DNA of 64,000 nucleotides from Grimontia indica (lineage in GTDB: Bacteria > Pseudomonadota > Gammaproteobacteria > Enterobacterales > Vibrionaceae), in contig NZ_ANFM02000032.1 of assembly GCF_000333895.2 (NCBI RefSeq), forward strand, positions 62,001-126,000. Direction: 5' to 3'. Under the pieces are notes generated by a model. It worked only from the letters and a program-made list of their open reading frames with translations, was not told the origin of the DNA and did no database searches. This document shows, one piece after another, positions 36,509 through 55,553 of the stretch (position 1 is its first letter; the number at the start of each line of letters is the position of its first letter). Position numbers and translations under genes: made by a program.

Positions 36509-38860
36509 CTAAACCTCTTTAGAATAATCCTCAAGCCACTGTTTGAGCACTTCCAGATCCTGAACATAGCCTTCTTTGATTTCATCGACCCAGTCAGCAA
36601 TATTCTCCCACCAAGCTGGCAACTCTGGCGATTGCGCTTTCTGCGCCACTTTCTGGATATGTTTCAGACCGATTGACCCAGCTGCACCTTTGATTTTGTG
36701 TGCTTCACTGGCAATACCATCCTGATCTTTCGCCGTCATATTGCTTTCGAGGATATGGATGTATTCCGGCATCAAGTCTTCAAACATCTTGATGCTCTGG
36801 AACACAGGCTCAGGACCTACGATATCAACGTAGGAGGTCAGCATTTCCAGATCAAGAAGCTTATCCAACATGTCATTACCCGGCTTCTTACGCTTTTTCA
36901 CTTCCGCGGCTTCTGTCGCGACAGGACATTGCAGCGCGAGCCGCTCTATCACCTCTGCTACTGCAGAGACACTGATCGGCTTGCTAATCGCATCGTCCAT
37001 GCCATTTCGGATGTATTCGGTTTTGTCTTTAATGACATTCGCGGTCAACGCCACCAAAGGGGGTAATGCATCACCACTGTTTCTCAGCGTCTGGGCAATA
37101 TCAAAGCCCGTCATGTCAGGCAGTTGGATATCAAGAAGAAGGAGATCGTACTCAGATTGCGGGTACATGTTCAGTGCTTCCTGCCCACTCCTTGCAACAT
37201 CCACCGAATGACCCAGACTTTCCAGCAGGTTGGTAGCGACCGTGATGTTAAGCTCAATGTCTTCCACCAGCAGAATGTGCAATGGACTTTGCTCTGCGTT
37301 CACCTTCTCTTTATTCGACACTGGCGCGCACACAGGCACAGACAATGTCACGGTGAAGTTACTGCCTTCCCCAACCTCACTGTCGACAGTAATATCGCCG
37401 TTCATCAGTCGGGCTAATTTACGGGAAACCGCCAAACCAATCCCAGTACCCACAGCATGAAGATTATCCTCACCCTGCTTCACCTGGTAATACATGGCGA
37501 AGATCTTGTCTTGTTCTTCCTGCGGTATACCGACGCCGCTGTCTTCCACATCAAACTGCAAGTGCGCCATATCGTCTTCAATATCGCAACTGACTGTGAC
37601 ATTCACAGCGCCCTGCTTGGTAAACTTCACCGCATTGCCGACAAGGTTCCAAAGGATCTGACGAAGACGTGTGGCATCCACTTTCACCGCAGGTGGCAGA
37701 TCCGTCAGCCTGTCCAGCGTAAAGCGAAGGCCATTTTGCTGCGCCATCAGTGCACTGATGTTTTCAATCTCTGAGACAAAGTCTGGGAAATCCAAAGGCT
37801 GTGGCATCAACTCAAGACGGCTTCGGTCAGACTTATCCATATCAATGATGTCGTTAAAGATATTGCCTAACGTAATCGCACTGACATGAATGGTTCTGAG
37901 GTACCCCAACTGCTCTTCAGACAAGCGGGTTTCAAGCAGCATTCGGCTGAGGCCTACAATACCGTTCAGCGGCGTACGAAGTTCGTGACTGATGGTGGAG
38001 ATAAACGCGGTTTTGTCCCGGCTCGCCTTTTCGAGAGCATCCTGATAACGCTTACGCTCAGTGATCTCACGACCAAAACCTACCAGGCCAAGGCGTCTGC
38101 CATCACGTGAGTAGAAAGGTAGTTTGCGCAGTTCAAAGTAAGCTTTGCGACCGTCTTTGTATTCCAGCCACTGCTCGTAAGTCAGAGACACATTGTTATC
38201 AAACACTTGTTGGTCAGTTTCCACCACTTTGCTGGCGATGTCTTCACGGTAAACATCCCAAGGCGTCAGACCCACCAGATCTTTTTCTTTCTTACCGGTT
38301 AAATCTTCCATCGCGCGGTTACAACCGGAGAACTGGCCTTTTTCATTTCGGTAGTAAATCAAATCCGGCGAAGCATCAATGAACGAGCGCAGCAGCGCGG
38401 TTTGCTCTGCCAATTCCACCTGCGCCTTTTCGCGCTGATAGACCTCGTTTTCCAAATCTTGCATCGCTTCTTCGCGTGCTTCCTCTGCGCGTTTACGCTC
38501 CTCTATTTCCAAGTTTAGCTGGGTGATATTTTCGGTTAGCTGGCGGTTGAGCTCCATATCACGGGCACGCATTTCTTCGAGCTTGGAAACCAGTTTGGAT
38601 AATCGTTGCCGGGATTCTTCTAGCTGATCGACGACAACAGAAAGGAAATACACCGCCCAAGGGGTGATAAGCAAGCCAAAGAAAACGGAGCGAACGATAT
38701 CTGTGTCATGCACCGTGCCGTTCAAAACAAGGGTAATACCGACTTGCACAATCACCGCAAGAGCCACAAGAGCCAGCGCAAGCAACATACTGAACCTGAC
38801 CAGCCCAAGCTTGACCAGCAGATCCACGTAATACTGCGCTAAAAGTTTAATTTGCTTCAT
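36509..38860 (-). CDS. arcB: Aerobic respiration control sensor kinase ArcB
   Basis: A tripartite hybrid kinase that phosphorylates ArcA. 783 residues: two membrane helices (about 23-46 and 57-77), a coiled coil (80-150), a PAS domain (about 153-270), HisKA with His292 (STISHELRTPLNG), a HATPase with GTGIGLAVSRKLA, a receiver (LLLLDIQLPDMTGFD) and an HPt domain with EAHKIKGAAGSIG near 710-722. His292 is at the E. coli position. Of the two redox cysteines described in E. coli, Cys180 is present (FSGC) but Cys241 is replaced by Tyr (DGRKAYFELRK against DGRKACFEIRK). The quinone-sensing chemistry may therefore differ. Confidence 0.97.
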   Translation of the reverse strand: MKQIKLLAQYYVDLLVKLGLVRFSMLLALALVALAVIVQVGITLVLNGTVHDTDIVRSVFFGLLITPWAVYFLSVVVDQLEESRQRLSKLVSKLEEMRARDMELNRQLTENITQLNLEIEERKRAEEAREEAMQDLENEVYQREKAQVELAEQTALLRSFIDASPDLIYYRNEKGQFSGCNRAMEDLTGKKEKDLVGLTPWDVYREDIASKVVETDQQVFDNNVSLTYEQWLEYKDGRKAYFELRKLPFYSRDGRRLGLVGFGREITERKRYQDALEKASRDKTAFISTISHELRTPLNGIVGLSRMLLETRLSEEQLGYLRTIHVSAITLGNIFNDIIDMDKSDRSRLELMPQPLDFPDFVSEIENISALMAQQNGLRFTLDRLTDLPPAVKVDATRLRQILWNLVGNAVKFTKQGAVNVTVSCDIEDDMAHLQFDVEDSGVGIPQEEQDKIFAMYYQVKQGEDNLHAVGTGIGLAVSRKLARLMNGDITVDSEVGEGSNFTVTLSVPVCAPVSNKEKVNAEQSPLHILLVEDIELNITVATNLLESLGHSVDVARSGQEALNMYPQSEYDLLLLDIQLPDMTGFDIAQTLRNSGDALPPLVALTANVIKDKTEYIRNGMDDAISKPISVSAVAEVIERLALQCPVATEAAEVKKRKKPGNDMLDKLLDLEMLTSYVDIVGPEPVFQSIKMFEDLMPEYIHILESNMTAKDQDGIASEAHKIKGAAGSIGLKHIQKVAQKAQSPELPAWWENIADWVDEIKEGYVQDLEVLKQWLEDYSKEV

Positions 38861-38952
38861 TGAACATCCAGATCAACAGAAATAAGAAGTGGCTGAATCG
38901 GCCTTGAATCAGCTTGGGAAAATAATAACGCTGGGGGCGGAGAAGCTAAAGA

Positions 38953-38979
38953 AAAAGGGGCGGATTAATCCGCCCCTTC
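38953..38979 (-). terminator. Terminator of the GGDEF gene
   Basis: GGGGCGGATTAATCCGCCCC perfect palindrome with an A run at 38953-38957, read on the minus strand. Confidence 0.9.
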
Positions 38980-38999
38980 GACAAATTTAGTATTAAGAA

Positions 39000-40760
39000 T
39001 TATGCATTGGCCGATAACGGCGCTTCTTGCAGTGACTGGCTGGATGCCACTTGGTTTCTCCCGGCATTTTTCGCACTATACAGTGCTCGGTCGGCCAAAG
39101 AAACTAAGTCGCCATAGTCCTGTCCGGCAACCGGGTATAGTGTCGCAATCCCCTGGCTGAGGGTGATTCTGTCAGCCACTTTGGAAAACTCGTGAGGAAG
39201 TCCTGCGGCTGTCAGTTCGTCAGCAATATTTTGAGCCACCACCAGTGCGCCATGCTCAGTAGTGTTGGGAAGAAGAATCGCGAATTCTTCCCCACCATAA
39301 CGGGCCACCGCATCCAATGGACGACGGATAACACGCTGGAAAACATCAGCCACCCGTCGTAGCGCTTCATCCCCCTGCTGATGACCATAGTTATCGTTGT
39401 ACGGCTTAAAGTAGTCGATATCACAGAGGATCAGCGAAAGTGGCTCTTGTTCACGGATGTGCGAGTGCCACATCTTCACCAGTTGCTCGTCAAAACTGCG
39501 TCGGTTTGCCACCTTGGTCAGGCCATCGACAAAGCTCAGCTCTTCCAGCTCCATGATGGCATCCGCCAGCTGCTGCTGAGTAGCTTTACGTTCTGTGACA
39601 TCACGGGCAATCACCAGCACACCAATGGTGTCATCAGTCGGGTCGCAGAACTGGGTTTTGGTGAGTTCATACCACACCATGGTGCCATCACGCTTCATCA
39701 CCAAATCTTCGTATTTCACTGTGTCGCCATTTTCGAGCACAGGAACGTCAATCTTACGGTGTTGCGCAAGCACTTCCGGTTCCATCAGATCTTCAGCATT
39801 CTCGCCTTCAAGATCATCATGCGGGGCGCTCATTGCTTCTGCAAAGGCTGCATTCCCCCCCAGAAACTCATAGTTTTTGTTGTAGATGCCAATCGGGTCC
39901 AGACTGGCCTTAAAGATGGAGGTCAGCACATTACTGTGTTTTTTGAGCTGCTGCTCAACCTCCTGACGAGCTTCAATCTCTTGCTCCAGCGACTGTCGCA
40001 TCATGTGCCAGTTGGTCACATCATGGCTGATGCTCAGCGTACCGAATATGCTGTTTTCGTCATCAAGCAGTACGGTCTGATTAGATTCCAGCAGACAACT
40101 GTCACCATTAGGATTCGTCGTCCAGCTTTGCTGTGTACGTCTTCCTCGAGTGCTACCGTCAGCGGAGAAAATCAGGCCTTCCTGTTCCCGCCCTTTCCAG
40201 AACCTGTCGTAAGCCAGGTTTGAGCCAACAATTCGCCCTTCTTTATCCTGAAAACAGATCAATTCAGACAGAGAGTTAATGACACTTCGGAATATCTGAC
40301 TGTCGTTTTCAGCAAACGGCTCGCTATACACAGCTTCGGATTTGGGCTCCAGCGAGACAATCCATATCCTCTGTCCGCCACACCAAACGGGCAGGCCGGA
40401 GAAACGGGCATGACGAGGAGTACGATGATCGGAAACGGCGCGAAAATCTGCCGTCATTTCAACAAAAGGATGGGGCCAGCGGCGCGATGCCAATAGCGCG
40501 TTAATGGTTTCTTGTTCGCGCTCTCCACGAATACGGAACTTGTGTCCACGCGATTCGACATTAAACAGACGCACAAAACTGCGGTTCGCATACAAGATGC
40601 TTCCGTCTTTATGGTTAATAATTGCTTTTGGAGAATGGAGATTGGCTAGATAGAGTTGCCAGGTTTTCATCGACATCACACGGCGATGGGAAACCCAGAC
40701 CATTCCTAATAAAAAACCTACCAATAGCAATAACGAGGCTACCGGTAACCACTCAATCAT
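39000..40760 (-). CDS. PAS-GGDEF diguanylate cyclase
   Basis: A 586-residue membrane-anchored sensor. One N-terminal helix (about 5-23) is followed by PAS-like domains: about 40-145 (HSPKAIINHKDGSILYANRS), about 160-265 (INSLSELICFQDKEGRIVGSN) and about 280-395 (IFKASLDPIGIYNKNYEF, ending VIARDVTERKATQ). The GGDEF domain spans about 405-575. The active site is intact as GGEEF (ARYGGEEFAIL), with RxxD (RPLD) five residues before it, so the product should make c-di-GMP and be inhibited by it. It is the arcB-linked GGDEF gene of vibrios. c-di-GMP activates VpsR, encoded about 34 kb away. Confidence 0.93.
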   Translation of the reverse strand: MIEWLPVASLLLLVGFLLGMVWVSHRRVMSMKTWQLYLANLHSPKAIINHKDGSILYANRSFVRLFNVESRGHKFRIRGEREQETINALLASRRWPHPFVEMTADFRAVSDHRTPRHARFSGLPVWCGGQRIWIVSLEPKSEAVYSEPFAENDSQIFRSVINSLSELICFQDKEGRIVGSNLAYDRFWKGREQEGLIFSADGSTRGRRTQQSWTTNPNGDSCLLESNQTVLLDDENSIFGTLSISHDVTNWHMMRQSLEQEIEARQEVEQQLKKHSNVLTSIFKASLDPIGIYNKNYEFLGGNAAFAEAMSAPHDDLEGENAEDLMEPEVLAQHRKIDVPVLENGDTVKYEDLVMKRDGTMVWYELTKTQFCDPTDDTIGVLVIARDVTERKATQQQLADAIMELEELSFVDGLTKVANRRSFDEQLVKMWHSHIREQEPLSLILCDIDYFKPYNDNYGHQQGDEALRRVADVFQRVIRRPLDAVARYGGEEFAILLPNTTEHGALVVAQNIADELTAAGLPHEFSKVADRITLSQGIATLYPVAGQDYGDLVSLADRALYSAKNAGRNQVASSQSLQEAPLSANA

Positions 40761-40891
40761 CCTTCCACCTCTTGCCCGTCATCCCTGAAGAAGCATTTTT
40801 TGAATAAAAATCACGCTTCATCTTGCCACACGGTTATGAAAGAAAACGAATAGCCCTCATTGATTTTGCGAGGTATCAAACGTTGGTCACA

Positions 40892-41818
40892 TTATTGAGG
40901 AAAATGAAATCGCCGACTCGTCAAGCTACCCTGAACGCCTTTCACATTGAGCGCTCGAGCAATACCTGTCATCGCGAGCCAGCGGTTTTCACACCATTCT
41001 GGCGCCAGCAAGGTAGGCTTGCGAGCATTAGCAGAAACGCGGTGATAAACCACCTCTGCTGGTGTGCGCAAAATCATTTCAGATGCACTCTCGACATAAT
41101 CGTCAAGTGAAATTGCATCAAGTCGCCCTGCCCGCCAAGCCTTTGCCATCACAGACCCCTCTACTATATGTAGTGGGTGAAGTTTAATGCCATCGGTTCC
41201 TGTCTCAATCACCTTATCAATCGTATTGATGTGATCGGCTTTGGTATCTCCAGGCAAACCGACGATCAGATGCGTACAAACATTTAACCCTAATGCACGC
41301 GCCTTTCGGGTTACCGCATCGTAACAGGCAAAATCGTGACCTCTATTGATGCGCTTTAACGTGTTGTCGTTGGCTGTTTGCAGACCAAGTTCCAACCAAA
41401 TCTCGAACCCCTGTTCTTTATAGTGGGCAAGAAGATCAAGCACGGCATCTGGTACACAGTCAGGTCGGGTTCCTACACAAAGGCCAACGATGTCTGCGCT
41501 TTTCAACGCCTCCTCATACATAGCTTTGAGCTTTTCCACTTCCGCATAAGTACTGGTGTAAGCCTGAAAGTAAGCCAGATAACGCTTAGCTCTGTTTACT
41601 TCCGTTGCTCGCTGAGCAAGCTGCGTGGTGACAGACAACTGTTGTGCCGTTTCATCGGCAAACGAGGCCACATTACAGAAGGTACATCCGCCCCTTCCTA
41701 ACGTACCGTCCCGATTAGGACAACTGAAACCGCCATGCAGAGTGAGTTTGTGAACTTTTTCGCCATACCTGCGTTGTAAATCCTGACCAAAGGTATTCAC
41801 CAGTTGATGAAGTTCCAT
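40892..41818 (-). CDS. YhcC-type radical SAM protein (TIGR01212)
   Basis: A 308-residue radical SAM protein of unknown reaction, named YhcC in E. coli. The cluster-binding cysteines are in CPNRDGTLGRGGCTFC (residues 33-48), an atypical spacing characteristic of this family (C-x13-14-C-x2-C rather than CxxxCxxC). Later blocks: LCVGTRPDC, LELGLQTANDNTLKRINRGHD and HLIVGLPGDTKADHI. In E. coli yhcC lies immediately upstream of gltB, and here it lies divergently upstream of the first gltB, so the link to glutamate synthase is conserved across families. Proteins related to Elp3/tRNA modification share this fold; the substrate is not known. Confidence 0.94.
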   Translation of the reverse strand: MELHQLVNTFGQDLQRRYGEKVHKLTLHGGFSCPNRDGTLGRGGCTFCNVASFADETAQQLSVTTQLAQRATEVNRAKRYLAYFQAYTSTYAEVEKLKAMYEEALKSADIVGLCVGTRPDCVPDAVLDLLAHYKEQGFEIWLELGLQTANDNTLKRINRGHDFACYDAVTRKARALGLNVCTHLIVGLPGDTKADHINTIDKVIETGTDGIKLHPLHIVEGSVMAKAWRAGRLDAISLDDYVESASEMILRTPAEVVYHRVSANARKPTLLAPEWCENRWLAMTGIARALNVKGVQGSLTSRRFHFPQ

Positions 41819-42391
41819 CGTCGACCGCCCGAAAAGTTGGATAGAGGTAAAAAGCGCGCGATCCTAACATCCGACAAAAAGAGAAAACCTCGATCAAATC
41901 AATATTGGATTAAGTTTTCATCAACAAACTGAAAGTTTATTACATTTCTTTTACACATTGAAAAGTCACACTTCTCACCCACCTCCTACATATTCATCGA
42001 ATCACCCTTATGGCGAATTTTTATTCATTTGAAATAAAAATTCAGTCTAACGGAACCGTTTGCATAGCAATCAAAGTGCAACTTTTTATGGTAATTAATT
42101 TTCCGAAAATGTAGGATAGCTACAGCTGCGTCCAAATTGTGAGCAATAAAATTCGCCAAATAGCGCCATGTTTTAGTGTGTTATATGGGTAATTACAAAA
42201 AGCGCAGCATTTCTGCATAGAATTGCAAAAGGAGATGGTTACTGCTTTTAGGCAGTAATCGGGCTTGGTTGCCGCGAATAAACACATTTTGTGGATTCAA
42301 ACTTGGCGACCGCTCAGCTGTGCCCGCAACAGGTACAGCAAGGGAAGACAAATGCTCCCCCTGCATTTGTGTCAACTGGAAGGACGTAAAC
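41819..42391. other. yhcC-gltB1 intergenic region with structured leader
   Basis: 573 bp without a gene. Very A+T-rich at about 41890-42100. From 42239 to the gltB1 start there are four inverted repeats in succession, listed separately as the leader. No sigma-54 promoter was found. Confidence 0.55.
42239..42370 (+). promoter_or_regulatory. Structured 5' leader of gltB1
   Basis: Hairpins in order: TTACTGC-ttttag-GCAGTAA (42239-42258); CACA-ttt-TGTG (42282-42292); GCTGTGCC-cgcaaca-GGTACAGC (42317-42339, one G-U pair); ACAAATGC-tccccct-GCATTTGT (42348-42370). The C-rich last loop could pair with AAGGGAAG (42340-42347) or with the ribosome site GGAAGGA (42378-42384). It suggests control of translation; no known riboswitch class was recognised. 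Confidence 0.5.
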
Positions 42392-46931
<4,540 letters not shown>

Positions 46932-46939
<8 letters not shown>

Positions 46940-48401
46940 GCCAACCGGATTTCTAGAATTTGGCCGTGAACTGCCGGCCAAAAAAGACCCTGCCGTTCGT
47001 ATTCAGGACAATAAGGAATTTGTACTGAACGACGAGTTTGGCGAAAAAATTAATGAGCAATCTTCCCGCTGTATGGACTGTGGTGTGCCTTTCTGTCACA
47101 ACGGCTGTCCAATCGGGAACATTATTCCTGAGTTTAACGATGCGGTTTACCGCGACAGCTGGGAAGAAGCCTGGAACATCCTGAGCTCAACGAACAACTT
47201 CCCAGAGTTCACTGGCCGGGTTTGCCCGGCTCCATGTGAAAGCTCTTGTGTCTTGGGTATTAACCAGGATCCAATCACCATCTGCAACATTGAAAAAACC
47301 ATCGTGGAAACAGCATACCGCGAAGGTTATGCCAAGCCAAAAACCCCGACGGCCCGCACAGGTAAGAAAGTGGCGATCATCGGTTCAGGTCCTGCAGGTC
47401 TTGCAGCGGCTGAGCAGCTCAACAGCGCTGGTCACTCTGTGACTGTGTTTGAGCGTGATGAAAAAGTCGGTGGCCTACTGCGTTTTGGTATCCCAGACTT
47501 CAAGCTGGGTATGGACGTGATTGACCGTAAAATCAGCCTGATGGCAGAAGCGGGTATCGAGTTTAAAGTCAACGCCCATGTTGGCGTTGATGTTAACGCT
47601 CAGCAAATCCGTCAGGACTACGATGTAGTACTCCTGACAGGTGGTTCTACTGTGCCACGCAACCTGCCAATCCCGGGCCGTGAGCTCAAAGGCGTGCACT
47701 TTGCAATGGAATTTCTGGGTCAGAACAACCGCCGTGCAAACGGTATGGATCTGAAAACTGAGGAAATCCACGCCAAAGGCAAACACGTTGTGGTTATCGG
47801 CGGTGGTGATACAGGCTCTGACTGTGTGGGCACATCAAACCGTCATGGTGCGGCAAGCATTACGCAGGTGGAAATCATGCCGATCCCACCAGAGAAGCGC
47901 CCTGCGAACATGCCGTGGCCTCAGTACCCGATGATCCTGCGCACGTCGACTTCTCACGAAGAAGGCTGTGAACGTCACTGGAACATTCTGACCAAAGAGT
48001 TTATCAGCGACGAAAACGGCAACGTGAAAGCACTGCGCATGGCTGACATCGTATGGAAAGACGCAGCACCTGGTGAGCGTCCAACCTTCGAAGAAGTTGC
48101 AGGCTCTGAGCGTGAAATCCCTTGTGATCTGGCATTCCTGGCGATGGGCTTCTTGCACCCAGAACCACACGGCGTGCTGGCACAACTTGATGTGGCACTG
48201 GATGACCGCGGCAATGTTGCAACACAGGACTTCCAGACCAACCAGAAAGGTGTATTCGCTGCAGGCGATATGCGTACAGGCCAGTCACTGGTCGTACGTT
48301 GTATCAATGAAGGCCGTGAATGTGCCCGCTCTATCGATGCATATCTGATGGGCGGCACCAACCTCGAGGCCAAAGCGGACTCACTGATGCTCTCCGCATA
48401 A
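46932..48401 (+). CDS. gltD: Glutamate synthase small subunit, first type
   Basis: A 489-residue flavoprotein that passes electrons from NADPH to GltB. The N-terminal Fe-S ligands are CMDCGVPFCHNGCPIGNIIPEF and CPAPCESSCVLG (about 48-106). The FAD motif is GSGPAGLAAAEQL near 150 and the NADPH motif GGGDTGSDCVGTSNRHGA near 292-309. The SRCMDCGVPFC form and CVGTSNRHGA block belong to the Bacillus/actinobacterial subtype, matching its gltB partner. The start overlaps gltB1. A terminator follows, so the pair is separate from the second GOGAT. Confidence 0.96.
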
Positions 48402-48423
48402 AAATAACGAGTGTTATCTTCCA

Positions 48424-48455
48424 GTTTTGCCAGCCCTCTGCGGCTGGCTTTTTTC
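48424..48455 (+). terminator. Terminator of gltB1D1
   Basis: GCCAGCC-ctctgc-GGCTGGC followed by TTTTTT. Confidence 0.92.
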
Positions 48456-48678
48456 GTTTTGAGCCCACTTAAAAGCTTCACCGACCAAAAATTGAAAGCT
48501 TTTCATAAATAAGCCCCCAGATAGACCAAGTTAATCTCTGCGACAGACTTAAAAAAACCGCCATAAAATGCTGCATGTAGGCAGTGCTTTCGACATATAT
48601 AGCTGTTAATCGCCAAAGTTAATGTAATGTGACGAAATTTGACCTCTTCATCATTAACGGATAAGTTGATTGGCTCGC

Positions 48679-48723
48679 ATACCCATGTGACCTGACGCAA
48701 CAAAGTTCAGGCCATATGGGTAT
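48679..48723 (+). promoter_or_regulatory. 17-bp inverted repeat in the gltB2 upstream region
   Basis: ATACCCATGTGACCTGA (48679-48695) faces TCAGGCCATATGGGTAT (48707-48723), with 15 of 17 positions complementary and loop CGCAACAAAGT. It is either a large operator or an RNA hairpin. The loop begins with CGCAACA, also found as a hairpin loop in the gltB1 leader. Confidence 0.55.
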
Positions 48724-48765
48724 ACGTAAAATCGAGACTGATTTTTCGGTAAAACACACTCCCAG

Positions 48766-48845
48766 GAAGGGAGGCCACTGAAAATCAGATGCCAGGACGG
48801 CATGAAAAACTGCAGTCGCTGCGTAACGCAGTCGCAAGGGAGAAT
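48766..48845 (+). promoter_or_regulatory. Hairpin-rich leader of gltB2 with GGA loops
   Basis: CTCCC-aggaa-GGGAG (48769-48783 region) and TGCC-aggac-GGCA (48790-48802 region) expose AGGA in loops, the shape preferred by CsrA/RsmA. A third hairpin CTGCG-taa-CGCAG lies at about 48818-48830 within a direct repeat of GCAGTCGC, followed by the ribosome site AAGGGAG. CsrA control is an inference. Confidence 0.5.
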
Positions 48846-48849
48846 TGCA

Positions 48850-54743
<5,894 letters not shown>

Positions 54744-54763
54744 GCCGACTTCAAAACCGACAG

Positions 54764-54791
54764 AAAAGTGCCTGCAAAGGCACTTTTTTTT
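54764..54791 (+). terminator. Terminator of gltB2D2
   Basis: AAAGTGCC-tgcaaa-GGCACTTT followed by a T run. Confidence 0.92.
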
Positions 54792-54851
54792 CGCCCCAAT
54801 TTTCGCCCGTGATACACTCTCGCTATTCCCTGATTATCAAAGAGCAACAAG

Positions 54852-55553
54852 ATGAAAATCGGTATTATCGGTGCCATGGAGCAGGAAGTAACCCTGCTAA
54901 AAAGCAAGATCAACAACTGCCAACTGCAAGAGATTGGTGGCAGCAAATTTTATACGGGTGACTTGAATGGCGTAGACGTGGTGCTGCTGCAATCAGGTAT
55001 TGGTAAAGTGGCGGCGGCAGTGGGCACATCCATCCTGCTGGAGCGTTTCAAACCAACAGCTGTGATCAACACAGGTTCTGCGGGCGGCTTCGATACCAGC
55101 CTAAATCTGGGTGACGTTGTGATTTCTACCGATGTGGCTTACCACGATGCTGACGTGACCGCATTTGGTTACACCATGGGTCAAATGGCTGGCCAGCCAG
55201 CGACTTTTACCTCTGACGCAAAGCTGATGGATGTGGCAGAGCAAGCACTGGCAGCGATGGAGCCAGCGCCACACGCAGTTCGCGGTCTGATTTGTACCGG
55301 TGATGCGTTTGTGTGTACCGCTGAGCGTCAAAACTACATCCGTGAACACTTCCCAACTGTGATTGCAGTAGAGATGGAAGCGGCAGCAATTGCTCAGGCG
55401 TGTCACCAGTTCAAAGTACCGTTTGTGGTAGTTCGCGCTATCTCTGACGTTGCTGATAAAGAATCGCCAATGACGTTTGATGAATTCCTGCCGCTGGCAG
55501 CGAAAAGCTCAAGCGCCATGGTTGAAAAAATGGTCGAGTTGCTGAAAGCGTGA
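54852..55553 (+). CDS. mtnN: 5'-methylthioadenosine/S-adenosylhomocysteine nucleosidase
   Basis: Removes adenine from MTA, SAH and 5'-deoxyadenosine, so it detoxifies the by-products of polyamine synthesis, methylation and radical SAM reactions, and feeds LuxS and autoinducer-2 synthesis. 233 residues (232 in E. coli). The catalytic acid pocket includes Glu12 (GAMEQEV), the Glu of AVEMEAAAI near 174 and Asp near 197 ([10 protein letters not shown]). The ribosome site is AGAGC before ATG. The stop overlaps the cbiB start (TGATGA). The same window encodes a predicted MTA/SAH deaminase-like exported enzyme, an alternative fate for these nucleosides. Confidence 0.97.
   Translation: MKIGIIGAMEQEVTLLKSKINNCQLQEIGGSKFYTGDLNGVDVVLLQSGIGKVAAAVGTSILLERFKPTAVINTGSAGGFDTSLNLGDVVISTDVAYHDADVTAFGYTMGQMAGQPATFTSDAKLMDVAEQALAAMEPAPHAVRGLICTGDAFVCTAERQNYIREHFPTVIAVEMEAAAIAQACHQFKVPFVVVRAISDVADKESPMTFDEFLPLAAKSSSAMVEKMVELLKA

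Larger units (their letters stand above)
48402..48849. other. gltD1-gltB2 intergenic region
   Basis: 448 bp. It holds the gltD1 terminator, the promoter of the second GOGAT operon and the leader structures listed separately. No gene is seen. Confidence 0.6.

Noticed and set aside
42239-42391. Glutamine riboswitch in the gltB1 leader
   Set aside because: The glnA-RNA core motifs are not found. Only the hairpins are reported.
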